A stretch of 64,000 nucleotides of DNA from Nostoc linckia NIES-25 (lineage in GTDB: Bacteria > Cyanobacteriota > Cyanobacteriia > Cyanobacteriales > Nostocaceae), in NCBI RefSeq assembly GCF_002368035.1, contig NZ_AP018222.1, forward strand, positions 2,706,534-2,770,533, written 5' to 3'. The notes under the pieces are model-generated. The model was not told the origin of the DNA. It saw only the letters and a program-made list of their open reading frames with translations, and did no database searches. Of the stretch, positions 33,514 through 42,682 are shown piece after piece; within the stretch, counting starts at the first letter, position 1, and each line of letters starts with the position of its first letter. The translations under genes and the position numbers were made by a program.

Positions 33514-34971
33514 ATGGGCGCTAATACTTTAAACGGACGCAAGGATAACAAAACCCCTGTTTTAGAACCAGAATTGATTAAAGATTCAGAGACTTTAGAA
33601 GCTATGACCGCAGAGACAGCAGAAGCACCTGTTGTCACTCCAGAGACGGAGAAAGAAGTTCCAGCGAAGCGTAAAAAACCCATTGGTTTGATTTTGGCAG
33701 GATTGGGTGTAGGTGCGATCGCCGCAGGTGCTTTTGGTTATAACTACTGGCAATATTCCTCTACCCACCAGGAAACAGATAACGCCATCGTTGAGGGAAA
33801 TATTCACCAAATTAGTAGTCGCATTCCCGGAACTGTCACTCAAGTGCTGGTGGATGATAATCAACTGGTGCAACCGGGACAGCTGTTAGTGAAGTTAGAT
33901 CCGAGGGACTATGACAGTAAAGTCCAACAAGCACAAGCAGCATTAGAAAATGCCCGCAGTCAGGCGCAAGCGGCCCAAGCAAACATCGCCTTAGCTTCAC
34001 AAACCACCACTGGTAAGACAACTCAGGCACAAGGGGATGTCAGCAACGCTGTGGCAGCAATTTCCACCGCCCAAGCAGCAGTCCAAGAAGCGCAGGCTGG
34101 GATACCGGCGGCGCAAGCGGAAGTGAAATTAGCCCAAGCTGGGATTCCCGCAGCCCAAGCCCAAGTAGCCCAAGCAAATGCCAACTTAGAAAAAGCCCAA
34201 GCAGATTATAATCGTTACAACGAATTATATCGGTCGGGTGCGATCGCTCGTCAGCAGTTAGACACAGCCAAAGCGGCGAATGATGTGGCTGTAGCGCAAA
34301 AAAATGCTGCCGTTCAGGGAGTAGAACAAGCCCAAGCTAGATTAGCCTCGGCTAAAGTTGGCGTCGCCAAAGCCCAATCTCAGCTAGCACAAGCCCAAGA
34401 AAGTGTAGTTAGCGCCCAAGCAAAATTGGCTGCATCCAAGGGAGGATTGCAACAAGCGACGGCTGGCGGACAAGATACCACAGCAAAACGCAGTCAATAC
34501 GAAGCAGCAAAAGCAGCGATCGCTCAATCAGAAGCATCGCTCAAAGACGCTCAATTGCAACTATCCTACGTTAATATTACTGCTCCTAGTGCTGGAAGAA
34601 TAGGCAGGAAAAACGTGGAAGTTGGTAACCGAGTTGCAGCGGGAACGCCGTTAATGGCGATCGTGGACAATCAAAATTGGCTAGTTGCCAACTTCAAAGA
34701 AACCCAATTAGAAAACATGCGACCAGGAGAACCAGTAGAAATCAAACTGGATGCTTTTCCTCATCACAGCTTTGTGGGTCGTGTTGATAGTATTTCACCA
34801 GCTTCCGGCGCTCAATTTGCCTTATTGCCACCAGATAACGCTACAGGCAACTTTACCAAAATCGTACAGCGCATTCCAGTCAAAATAGTTTTTGACCAAA
34901 AGAGTATTCAAGGATACGAATCGCGGATTGCACCAGGGATGTCTGCGGAAGTTACGGTGGAAGTCAAGTAA
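33514..34971 (+). CDS. EmrA/HlyD-family membrane fusion protein
   Basis: A 485-residue periplasmic adaptor of drug efflux. The cytoplasmic N-terminus (about 1-50, acidic) is followed by one membrane helix (about 55-75, IGLILAGLGVGAIAAGAFGY), a lipoyl-like half (IPGTVTQVLVDDNQLVQPGQLLVKLDP), a very long Ala/Gln-rich coiled-coil hairpin (about 130-350, repeating AQA heptads), the second lipoyl half (ITAPSAGRIGRKNVEVGNRV) and a beta-barrel domain. It bridges inner-membrane MFS pumps (genes downstream) to an outer-membrane TolC. A good ribosome-binding site (AAGGAG) precedes the ATG. The hairpin is longer than in E. coli EmrA, judged by eye. It is probably co-transcribed with the two MFS genes. 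Confidence 0.92.
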   Translation: MGANTLNGRKDNKTPVLEPELIKDSETLEAMTAETAEAPVVTPETEKEVPAKRKKPIGLILAGLGVGAIAAGAFGYNYWQYSSTHQETDNAIVEGNIHQISSRIPGTVTQVLVDDNQLVQPGQLLVKLDPRDYDSKVQQAQAALENARSQAQAAQANIALASQTTTGKTTQAQGDVSNAVAAISTAQAAVQEAQAGIPAAQAEVKLAQAGIPAAQAQVAQANANLEKAQADYNRYNELYRSGAIARQQLDTAKAANDVAVAQKNAAVQGVEQAQARLASAKVGVAKAQSQLAQAQESVVSAQAKLAASKGGLQQATAGGQDTTAKRSQYEAAKAAIAQSEASLKDAQLQLSYVNITAPSAGRIGRKNVEVGNRVAAGTPLMAIVDNQNWLVANFKETQLENMRPGEPVEIKLDAFPHHSFVGRVDSISPASGAQFALLPPDNATGNFTKIVQRIPVKIVFDQKSIQGYESRIAPGMSAEVTVEVK

Positions 34972-35099
34972 TACCAAAGTACCTGCAAATAGATGAAAAA
35001 CCTCTTTCTACCTATCACTTCTCTTACATCTATGGAGAGGCGTATAAAGAAGAGGTGAGATGATATCTATGAAAGCAGATTGGTATAAAAACAACTGAC

Positions 35100-36350
35100 A
35101 TGAAAAAACCGCTACTACCTGCATTAAGGTCAAGAAACTACCAACTGTTTTTTGCCGGACAAGGCATTTCCTTGATTGGAACATGGATGACGCAACTTGC
35201 TACGATTTGGCTAGTTTATGACTTAACTAACTCACCTTTAATGTTAGGAGTCGTTGGATTTTCTAGCCAAATCCCGAACTTTTTTTTAGCTCCCTTTGGC
35301 GGAGTATTTGTAGATCGCTTTTCTCGATATCGTACCTTAATCGGCACGCAAATCTTGGCGATGATTCAGTCATTAGCATTAGCGGCGCTGGCGCTAACTG
35401 GTGTAATTCAGGTATGGCAAATCATTGCCTTGAGTTTGTTTCAAGGATTTATTAACGCCTTAGATGCACCAGCACGGCAAGCATTTGTGCCTGAATTGGT
35501 CGAACGCCGGGAAGATTTAGCCAATGCGATCGCCATTAACTCGACAATGGTTAATGGTGCGCGATTAATTGGCCCTGCGATCGGGGGTTTACTAATTGCT
35601 GCCGTTGGCGCTGGCTATTGTTTTCTAATAGATGGTTTGAGCTATATTGCTGTCATCGCTGCTTTATTGGCGATGAAAGTTAAACCTTGGAAAAATTCCG
35701 TAACTGATGGTAATCCCTTACAAAAAGTTAAAGAGGGATTTGTATATGCCTTTAGCTTTCCACCCATTCGAGCGGTTCTATTGCTATCAGCTTTAGTTAG
35801 CCTTCTGGGATTACAAAACACTATTCTTGTTCCAGTTATTGCAGAAGAAGTTCTCAAAGGCGGCGCAGAAATTCTAGGTTTTTTGATGGCGGCGTCTGGA
35901 GTTGGAGCTTTATCAGGTGGTATTTATCTTGCTACACGGCAAACAATTTTAGGAATTGGTAAATTGATTGCTTTAGCTCCAGCAATTCTAGGAATTGGTT
36001 TAGTTAGCTTTTCTTTGTCCCGATTTTTACCACTTTCTTTATTTAGCATGTTATTTGTGGGCTTAGGAACAATTCTCCAAATTGCTGCGAGCAATACATT
36101 TTTACAAACAATTGTTGAAGAAGATAAACGTGGAAGATTGATGAGCTTATACACAATGTCCTTTTTGGGAATGATTCCCGTGGGTAATTTATTAGGAGGT
36201 GTATTAGCAAATCGTATTGGTGCTACCAACACTTTAATTTTTGATGGGATAGCTTGTATTATCTGCTCTATTATTTTTAGCAGGCAGTTGCCCGCTTTAA
36301 GACAAATAATGCGTCCAATTTATGAGGAAAAGGGTATTTTTAATAATTAA
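35100..36350 (+). CDS. MFS transporter (EntS-like, 12 TM)
   Basis: A 416-residue major facilitator with 12 hydrophobic segments. The signature A-loop GGVFVDRFSRYRTLIG lies between helices 2 and 3 (about residues 74-89). The pattern (MFS_3 type, SRNYQLFFAGQGISLIGTWMTQLATIWLVYDLT start) is that of enterobactin-exporter-like and drug MFS proteins that work without adaptor. It sits between emrA and emrB, 128 bases after emrA and 86 bases before emrB, same direction. Having a second, unrelated-class MFS inside an emrAB operon is unusual. ATG start. Substrate unknown. Confidence 0.9.
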   Translation: MKKPLLPALRSRNYQLFFAGQGISLIGTWMTQLATIWLVYDLTNSPLMLGVVGFSSQIPNFFLAPFGGVFVDRFSRYRTLIGTQILAMIQSLALAALALTGVIQVWQIIALSLFQGFINALDAPARQAFVPELVERREDLANAIAINSTMVNGARLIGPAIGGLLIAAVGAGYCFLIDGLSYIAVIAALLAMKVKPWKNSVTDGNPLQKVKEGFVYAFSFPPIRAVLLLSALVSLLGLQNTILVPVIAEEVLKGGAEILGFLMAASGVGALSGGIYLATRQTILGIGKLIALAPAILGIGLVSFSLSRFLPLSLFSMLFVGLGTILQIAASNTFLQTIVEEDKRGRLMSLYTMSFLGMIPVGNLLGGVLANRIGATNTLIFDGIACIICSIIFSRQLPALRQIMRPIYEEKGIFNN

Positions 36351-36436
36351 TAAAACTTAGTATAAAAAACGCGGATAAATGTATAAAATCCGATTGTAAA
36401 AATTTTTGCTCTTTAACCTTGAGTTGAAACAACACT

Positions 36437-38029
36437 ATGGCTAATACAGGTGTAATTCGTCAGTTAGGGCACAACCCTGTACCACCAGATCGCGTACCGC
36501 TAAGAACTTGGATTGGTATATTGGCAAGTATGCTTGGTGCATTCATGGCGGTATTAGATATTCAAATAACTAATGCTTCGCTACAAGATATTCAAGCAAG
36601 TTTAGGGGCAACTTTAGAAGAAGGTTCTTGGATTTCTACGGCCTATCTCGTTGCAGAAATTGTAGTAATTCCTTTAACAGGATGGTTATCAAGAGTCTTT
36701 TCTCTCAGACGCTATCTGTTAGTAAATACTACACTATTTATTTTATTTTCTATATGCTGTGCTTGGGCGTGGAATTTGAATTCCATGATTGTATTCCGTG
36801 CCTTACAAGGTTTTAGCGGCGGAGTTTTAATTCCCACCGCCATGACAATTGTTTTAACGACTTTACCACCCTCCAAACAATCAGTAGGGTTGGCTGCGTT
36901 TGGTTTTAGTGCAGTTTTCGCCCCATCAATTGGCCCGACATTAGGAGGTTGGTTAACTGAAAATTTTGGTTGGGAATACAACTTTTATATCAATATAATT
37001 CCAGGTGCATTAATGCTGGCTGGCGTTTGGTATGGAATTAAGCAAGAAGCATCCCAAATTAGTTTACTAAAACAAGGTGATTGGTGGGGAATTATTGCAA
37101 TGGCCATCGGATTAGGTTCCCTGCAAGTTGTTTTAGAAGAAGGTAGCCGCAAAGATTGGTTTGGTTCGGCGTTAATTGTACGCTTAACTGTAATTGCAGT
37201 AATTTTTTTAGCAGTATTTTTATTTATAGAATTAACTCGTAAACAACCATTCATTAATTTGCGCCTGTTGTTTAGGCGTAACTTTGGTTTAGCCAGTATT
37301 GTGAATGTATCTTTGGGAGTCGGATTATATGGCTCAATTTACATTTTACCGTTATATCTTGCCCAAATTCAAAAATATAATGCGCTACAAATTGGCGAAG
37401 TATTGATGTGGGCTGGAATTCCCCAACTATTTATTATTCCTTTTATACCCAGATTGATGCAACGTTTTGATGTGCGCTTTATGGTGGCTGTTGGCGTGAC
37501 TTTATTTGCTATCAGTGCATTTATGAACTCTGGAATGACTAATCAAACAGGATTAGATCAATTACGATGGTCACAATTTGTGCGTGCAATGGGACAACCC
37601 TTAGTTATGATACCGCTTAGTTCTATTGCCACTGGTGGCTTAAGTCCGAAAGAAGCAGGTTCAGCGAGTGGTTTATTTAATATGATGCGGAATATGGGCG
37701 GTTCTATCGGAATTGCTTGTTTAGCAACTTTATTAACTAATAGAGAACAATTTCACTCGAATAGATTGGGGGATGCAATATCTTTATATGACCCAACAAC
37801 TCAACAGCGAATTGACCAGATGACACAATATTTTATCAGTCGAGGAGCCGATTTAAGTACTGCACAAAATCAGGCGATCGCATCTATATCAAATATTGTC
37901 CGTCGGGAAGCATTTGTGATGGCTTTTAACGATTGTTTCTACTTTATTGGCATTGCTTTATTACTAAGTGGAATTGCCATTTTATTCTTTAAAAAGGTAA
38001 AAGCAAGCGGTAGTGCTGTCGCTCATTAA
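36437..38029 (+). CDS. EmrB-type DHA2 MFS drug transporter (14 TM)
   Basis: A 530-residue DHA2-family transporter, 14 hydrophobic segments. Motifs: LGAFMAVLDIQITNASLQDI (motif D1, helix 1), GWLSRVFSLRRYLL (loop 2-3), FRALQGFSGGVLIPTAMTIVL (motif B) and FGWEYNFYINIIPGAL (motif C region, helix 5). Such proteins export hydrophobic toxic compounds by proton antiport and work with EmrA-type adaptors, matching the upstream HlyD gene. ATG start. It ends the efflux operon; a Uma2 gene follows 48 bases later but is functionally unrelated. Confidence 0.93.
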   Translation: MANTGVIRQLGHNPVPPDRVPLRTWIGILASMLGAFMAVLDIQITNASLQDIQASLGATLEEGSWISTAYLVAEIVVIPLTGWLSRVFSLRRYLLVNTTLFILFSICCAWAWNLNSMIVFRALQGFSGGVLIPTAMTIVLTTLPPSKQSVGLAAFGFSAVFAPSIGPTLGGWLTENFGWEYNFYINIIPGALMLAGVWYGIKQEASQISLLKQGDWWGIIAMAIGLGSLQVVLEEGSRKDWFGSALIVRLTVIAVIFLAVFLFIELTRKQPFINLRLLFRRNFGLASIVNVSLGVGLYGSIYILPLYLAQIQKYNALQIGEVLMWAGIPQLFIIPFIPRLMQRFDVRFMVAVGVTLFAISAFMNSGMTNQTGLDQLRWSQFVRAMGQPLVMIPLSSIATGGLSPKEAGSASGLFNMMRNMGGSIGIACLATLLTNREQFHSNRLGDAISLYDPTTQQRIDQMTQYFISRGADLSTAQNQAIASISNIVRREAFVMAFNDCFYFIGIALLLSGIAILFFKKVKASGSAVAH

Positions 38030-38077
38030 AGTTATTGGATGAGTTAAAATATTTGATAAAACTACTCAGGTACTAAC

Positions 38078-38659
38078 ATGGTCATTAGCCAAAATGAGTA
38101 CTATATCTCCCCAGAAGAATATTTAGAAGGCGAGAAAGTAAGCGAAATTAAACACGAGTATATTGATGGGCAAGTCTATGCAATGGCAGGGGCGAGTGAT
38201 AGTCATGTTACTGTAGTAGGAAACTTGTTTATTTTGCTACGAAACCATCTCCGGGGTAGTGGTTGCCGTGTCTACATGTTAGATATGAAAGCCCAAATTG
38301 ATGTCATAAATCGTTATTTCTATCCTGATGTAATGGTGACTTGCGATACACGAGATAAAGAATTTGAATATTTTAAGTGCTATCCTTGCTTAGTGGTGGA
38401 AGTGCCTTCTGAATCAACAGAAGGCTATGATAGAGGTAAAAAATTTGCTAGTTACAGACACTTAGAATCGCTACAGGAATACGTGCTAATTTCACTAGAC
38501 CGAATGAGTGTCGAATGCTTCCGTCGTAATGAAGAAGGGCATTGGGTACTTTATCCTTATGAAAAAGGAGAAGAAGTACATTTAGCTAGCGTTGATTTTC
38601 GTTGTGCGATGGCAGCAATATATGAAGATGTAACATTACTAGAGGATAATAATTTTTAA
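38078..38659 (+). CDS. Uma2-family nuclease-fold protein
   Basis: A 193-residue Uma2 (DUF820) protein with a PD-(D/E)XK fold. It starts with the typical SPEEYLEGEKVSEIKHEYIDGQVYAMAGAS. Putative catalytic residues are Asp in YFYPDVMVT (about residue 88), Glu in CLVVEVPSEST (about 108) and a downstream Lys in GKKFASYR. The usual EVLS is EVPS here. Uma2 genes are massively expanded in cyanobacteria; their role is not established. ATG start. Its stop codon overlaps the stop of a coding remnant on the opposite strand. Confidence 0.9.
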   Translation: MVISQNEYYISPEEYLEGEKVSEIKHEYIDGQVYAMAGASDSHVTVVGNLFILLRNHLRGSGCRVYMLDMKAQIDVINRYFYPDVMVTCDTRDKEFEYFKCYPCLVVEVPSESTEGYDRGKKFASYRHLESLQEYVLISLDRMSVECFRRNEEGHWVLYPYEKGEEVHLASVDFRCAMAAIYEDVTLLEDNNF

Positions 38660-38760
38660 TCCAATATTTCTGGATCGATTCCTAAAGCATTCAGTTGTTC
38701 AACAGAAAGATTACGCAATTTTTCTGTATTTGTCTGACTATTATTGTAGATTGCTATTTT
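38656..38760 (-). pseudogene. Short coding remnant (C-terminal fragment)
   Basis: On the minus strand a frame ends ...KLRNLSVEQLNALGIDPEILD and stop. The LSVEQLNALG motif resembles the DUF4351-type tail (LSLEQLEALGEAL) of Rpn/PD-(D/E)XK transposase-like proteins of cyanobacteria. No start codon or upstream body is present. It is convergent with and overlaps the Uma2 stop. Likely a decayed gene end; the family link is tentative. Confidence 0.35.
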
Positions 38761-38876
38761 TTACAGGTGCAAGAGTAAGGAGCAACCTCTGAATCATTTT
38801 TTTCAGCGATCGCATTTTTGGCAAAGCATCCTCAAATCAAATCTTGTTAAATTTTCTCTAATGCAAAATCTGATTT

Positions 38877-39545
38877 TCAAGAAATACTAGGATCGTCTGA
38901 TTTTTTGATTTCTTCCAAGATTTTTTGAACTTGATTAACTTTTTCTTTTCTATTCTGTTCTTTGAAGATATTTAAAGCTTTTTCTAAATACGATATTGCC
39001 TCGTCTTGTTTATTAGTTTGCCACATTGCTAGAGCAAAATTAGTCATTGCTTCAGCATAATTCGGATTAATTTCTAAAGCTTTCTGATATTCAGTAATAG
39101 CTTCTTGCCAGCGATTTTCGCTAGCATAGACCATACCGATCGCATTGTAAGCTAGAGCATATTTTGACTGGAGGCGGATGGCTTCACGGTAAGCGGTAAT
39201 TGCTTCATCTGATTTCTTTTGCCGAAAAAGTACGTTTCCCAGTTGAAAGTGTCCAAAGGCATCTTTAGGAAATTGTTTAATTAATTTGCGTAAATTTTCC
39301 TCAGCACCTTTCATGTCTCCCTGATTGTACAAAGCATTGGCTTGTTGGAGAATCTGCGATCGCTCTGATGGTCCTTGGTCTGAAAATTGCGCTAGTTTCT
39401 GTACTTGTCTTTGAGTATACTGTTGAGGCGAATCTAAAGAAACTGCTAACACGGATGGTGATAGACCAATGGCAGCGATCGTAGTCAGTGCTATGCAGCT
39501 AAAAGGTTGAACAAATGCTGATTTCAGTTTGCTGTTCGGTTTCAT
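38877..39545 (-). CDS. Exported TPR-repeat protein
   Basis: A 222-residue protein with a signal peptide (about residues 1-34, ending SPSVLAVS) and four tetratricopeptide repeats (about 62-200): ANALYNQGDMKGAEENLRKL, AFGHFQLGNVLFRQKKSDEA, ALAYNAIGMVYASENRWQEA and AEAMTNFALAMWQTNKQDEA. It should mediate protein-protein contacts in the periplasm or lumen. The C-terminal tail is Lys/Glu-rich. ATG start. It lies 87 bases downstream of acs on the same strand, but a functional link is not evident. Confidence 0.85.
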   Translation of the reverse strand: MKPNSKLKSAFVQPFSCIALTTIAAIGLSPSVLAVSLDSPQQYTQRQVQKLAQFSDQGPSERSQILQQANALYNQGDMKGAEENLRKLIKQFPKDAFGHFQLGNVLFRQKKSDEAITAYREAIRLQSKYALAYNAIGMVYASENRWQEAITEYQKALEINPNYAEAMTNFALAMWQTNKQDEAISYLEKALNIFKEQNRKEKVNQVQKILEEIKKSDDPSIS

Positions 39546-39632
39546 CGCCCTGAATGCCTCAATAGTGTTCTAATACTTATGATAAATTGCGGGCGCGTTA
39601 CCGTGTAACGCCCCACGATTTATCTAAAATTG

Positions 39633-41606
39633 CTACGCGCCTTCTCGTAACTTATCCAACACGCTTCTATCTTCTAGGGTTGAAGTATCTCCAGATACTT
39701 CTTGTCCCGCAGCCAGATTTCGCAATAATCGCCGCATAATCTTACCCGATCGCGTTTTTGGTAAAGCGTCGGTAAAGCGAATTTCTCCAGGACGGGCGAT
39801 GGCACCGATTTCTTTGACAACGTGTTGCTTGAGTTCTTTACTCAATTCCTCACTTCCCTGATAAGTGCCTTCTAATGTCACAAAAGCAACTACCTCTTCT
39901 CCTTTGAGTTCATCCGGCTTACCCACTACCGCTGCTTCTGCAACTGCTGGATGGGAAACTAAGGCTGATTCGACTTCCATCGTACCGAGTCTGTGTCCTG
40001 ATACATTCAATACGTCATCTACCCGACCCATTACCCAAAAATAACCATCTTCATCGCGTCTAGCGCCATCACCAGCAAAATAAGTATAGTCCCCATCTTT
40101 GGGAGGGATGTGTTCCCAATAGGTGCGGCGGAAGCGTTCCGGATCGCCGTACACTGTCCGCATCATTCCCGGCCAAGGATGGCGTACTGCTAGATAACCG
40201 CCTTGGTTGTTGGGTACGGAATTTCCTTCTAAATCCACAATGTCTGCAATAATTCCAGGGAAGGGAAGAGTTGCCGAACCTGGTTTCGTGGGAATTGCCC
40301 CTGGTAGCGGGGTAATCATAATACCGCCAGTTTCGGTTTGCCACCAGGTATCGACAATTGGACAGCGGCCGCCACCAATTACTTTGTGATACCACATCCA
40401 AGCTTCGGGGTTAATCGGTTCGCCGACGGTTCCCAGCAATCGCAACGAAGATAAGTTTCGGGCATTGGGATGTTGTTCGCCCATCTTAATAAATGCCCGG
40501 ATTGCCGTAGGTGCAGTATAAAAAATGTTGACACCGTATTTTTCAATCACATCCCAGAAACACCCTGGATTAGAAGCACGGGGCGCACCTTCATACATAA
40601 TCGTTGTTGCACCGTTGGAAAGCGGCCCGTAGACAATGTAGCTGTGTCCAGTAATCCAACCCACATCTGCGGTACACCAATATACATCCGTGTCTTGCAA
40701 ATCGAAGATCCACTTGGTGGTCATGTGGGTATACAAATTATAGCCAGCAGTTGTATGCACCACACCCTTTGGTTTGCCCGTACTGCCGGAAGTGTAGAGG
40801 ACAAACAGCATATCTTCGCTGTCCATCGGTTCGGCGGGACAATCAGCAGACGCATTTTTTTGTAACTCGTGCCACCAATGGTCGCGTCCGCCTGACTGCA
40901 TATAAGTTTCTTGTCCGGTGCGCTTGACAACGAGGACATTTTCTACGCTGGGAACAGCCCCATCACCCAAGGCTTTATCTACCTGTTCCTTGAGGGGAAC
41001 GATCGCATCTTTGCGCCAACCGCCATCAGCAGTAATTACCAACTTAGCTTTGGCATCAATTAAGCGATCGCGTAAAGCCTCAGCACTAAAACCACCAAAT
41101 ACTACACTGTGAGGTGCGCCAATTCTCGCACAGGCTAACATGGCGATGGCAGCTTCGGGAATCATCGGCATATAAATACCAACGCGATCGCCTTTTTGTA
41201 CGCCTAGTTGCTTCAACACATTAGCAAACTGGCAGACTTCCCGATGCAGCTGGGCGTAGGTGAGGGTACGCGAGTCTCCCGGTTCCCCTTCCCAAATCAG
41301 TGCAGCTTTATTTTTGCGCCAAGTAGTCAGGTGTCTGTCAAGACAGTTGTAAGAAATATTCATCTTACCGCCAACAAACCACTTAGCAAAAGGCGGTTCC
41401 CAATCTAGTACGCTATCCCATTTTTGGAACCATGATAATTCTGTTGTTGCCAAATCTGCCCAAAATTGCTGCGGATCGGCTTTGGCTTTGTCGTAAAGGC
41501 GCTGATAGTCTTGCAAGCTTTTGATATGGGCGTTTTCTGAGAATTCGGAGCTAGGGTGAAAGAGACGATTCTCTTGTAGGATTGATTCTATGGTTGGTTG
41601 AGACAT
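39633..41606 (-). CDS. acs: Acetyl-CoA synthetase
   Basis: The enzyme activates acetate to acetyl-CoA via acetyl-AMP. The 657-residue length and motifs are those of AcsA: P-loop-like A3 motif LYTSGSTGKPKGVVH (about residues 272-286), A5 region VDTWWQTETGG (about 422), A8 hinge region DDVLNVSGHRLGTMEVESAL, and the C-terminal PKTRSGKIMRR with the catalytic Lys that can be acetylated. ATG start on the minus strand. No acetylation regulator is adjacent. A MITE of family C lies about 150 bases upstream, possibly within its promoter region. Confidence 0.97.
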   Translation of the reverse strand: MSQPTIESILQENRLFHPSSEFSENAHIKSLQDYQRLYDKAKADPQQFWADLATTELSWFQKWDSVLDWEPPFAKWFVGGKMNISYNCLDRHLTTWRKNKAALIWEGEPGDSRTLTYAQLHREVCQFANVLKQLGVQKGDRVGIYMPMIPEAAIAMLACARIGAPHSVVFGGFSAEALRDRLIDAKAKLVITADGGWRKDAIVPLKEQVDKALGDGAVPSVENVLVVKRTGQETYMQSGGRDHWWHELQKNASADCPAEPMDSEDMLFVLYTSGSTGKPKGVVHTTAGYNLYTHMTTKWIFDLQDTDVYWCTADVGWITGHSYIVYGPLSNGATTIMYEGAPRASNPGCFWDVIEKYGVNIFYTAPTAIRAFIKMGEQHPNARNLSSLRLLGTVGEPINPEAWMWYHKVIGGGRCPIVDTWWQTETGGIMITPLPGAIPTKPGSATLPFPGIIADIVDLEGNSVPNNQGGYLAVRHPWPGMMRTVYGDPERFRRTYWEHIPPKDGDYTYFAGDGARRDEDGYFWVMGRVDDVLNVSGHRLGTMEVESALVSHPAVAEAAVVGKPDELKGEEVVAFVTLEGTYQGSEELSKELKQHVVKEIGAIARPGEIRFTDALPKTRSGKIMRRLLRNLAAGQEVSGDTSTLEDRSVLDKLREGA

Positions 41607-41758
41607 GGTTATAAGTGCGATCGCTATTGTTACTAAAAACTATTCTTAGCCCAGTTATGCTGTACAGTGTTTAGATTTTCATTAAGCTGGGTGGAAATTG
41701 TTGAGTTATTTAGCTTACATTGATTTTCATCTACCCAAAGCAAGCGTTCAAGAAATGT

Positions 41759-41930
41759 AAGTAAGTCGTCGCTAATATTTCAAGCTATATTAAGAAGCTT
41801 AAATTTAGGGTGCGTTGTCGCCAAGCGCCGCACCGTAAAAAGTTTCAGGTGCGTTGCTATAAGGCGTAACACACCCTACATCAAATTTATATTTATTCAT
41901 ATACATTGAATTTTTCTCGCCGACTTACTT
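41759..41930. mobile_element. MITE family C (172 bp)
   Basis: The left end AAGTAAGTCGTCGC and the reversed right end AAGTAAGTCGGCGAG form terminal inverted repeats of roughly 25 bp (with mismatches, to TTCAA). The interior has a GTGCGTTG...GCGCCGCACC GC-rich part. It lies between divergent acs and the 42007 gene. A solo end matching it is at 21538-21557. No coding capacity. Confidence 0.75.
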
Positions 41931-42006
41931 AAAGACGTTAGATTACAACTTATCTAAGACGAATGTTGCAAGATACAAGTAGTCTTAACAAACAACGCCT
42001 GAAACT

Positions 42007-42654
42007 ATGCCTCTCATTGTTGAAGCCAGTACCCTATCTCTCAACGATGTTCATCGCTTTCTCAAACTCGAAAAGCTTTTAAATGCTTCATTCACAGACT
42101 TCTTAAGTCTAGAACCACTCTCTGAGTTTGAACAGCAAGATTTATTGCGAATTAGAAACGACTTCGATCGCTACTTAAGCGCAGGTAAAATTTCTGAAGG
42201 ATTAGTCAAATTTTTAACGATTGCGCCATTAATGCGGTTAGCAGGATTCTACGATGTGCCGATTCGGTTGACAATGGAAGATAGCGTGGCGATCGCCGTT
42301 GAAGATGAACACAAAAGAATTACCGGACGGATGGATATTTTAGCAATCAATAATCCTCAAAGTAATATTGCGCCGCCATTTTGGATTTTAGTAATTGAAA
42401 CGAAAAATAGTGCTATTAATTTGAGTGAGGGTTTACCTCAATTGCTCACTTATACTTTTAAAAGTTTAGGTGAACAACCATCTGTTTGGGGTTTGGTAAC
42501 TAACGGACAGCTTTATCAATTTGTATATTTGAGACGCGAACAACAACCAACTTATCAATTAATGCCATTATTAAATCTCAATGAATCCGCCAGGGCAATT
42601 GAGTTATTACAAGTTCTTAAAAGCATCTGCAAGTTAGTAAGTTTTCAGAAATAA
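42007..42654 (+). CDS. PD-(D/E)XK nuclease-fold protein (HsdR-N-like)
   Basis: A 215-residue protein whose C-terminal half has the nuclease core seen at the N-terminus of type I restriction R subunits: Asp110 in TGRMDILAI, Glu131 and Lys133 in LVIETKNSAI, and Gln145 in LPQLLTYT (D-ExK-Q arrangement). The N-terminal 80 residues are helical. Such stand-alone proteins are frequent in filamentous cyanobacteria; cleavage activity is not proven. The ATG starts the first gene of a cluster of nuclease-like and unknown genes leading to the Zorya-like locus; the next gene follows after 28 bases. Confidence 0.8.
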   Translation: MPLIVEASTLSLNDVHRFLKLEKLLNASFTDFLSLEPLSEFEQQDLLRIRNDFDRYLSAGKISEGLVKFLTIAPLMRLAGFYDVPIRLTMEDSVAIAVEDEHKRITGRMDILAINNPQSNIAPPFWILVIETKNSAINLSEGLPQLLTYTFKSLGEQPSVWGLVTNGQLYQFVYLRREQQPTYQLMPLLNLNESARAIELLQVLKSICKLVSFQK

Positions 42655-42682
42655 TAAACGTAGAATTGCGGGGCGATCGCTT

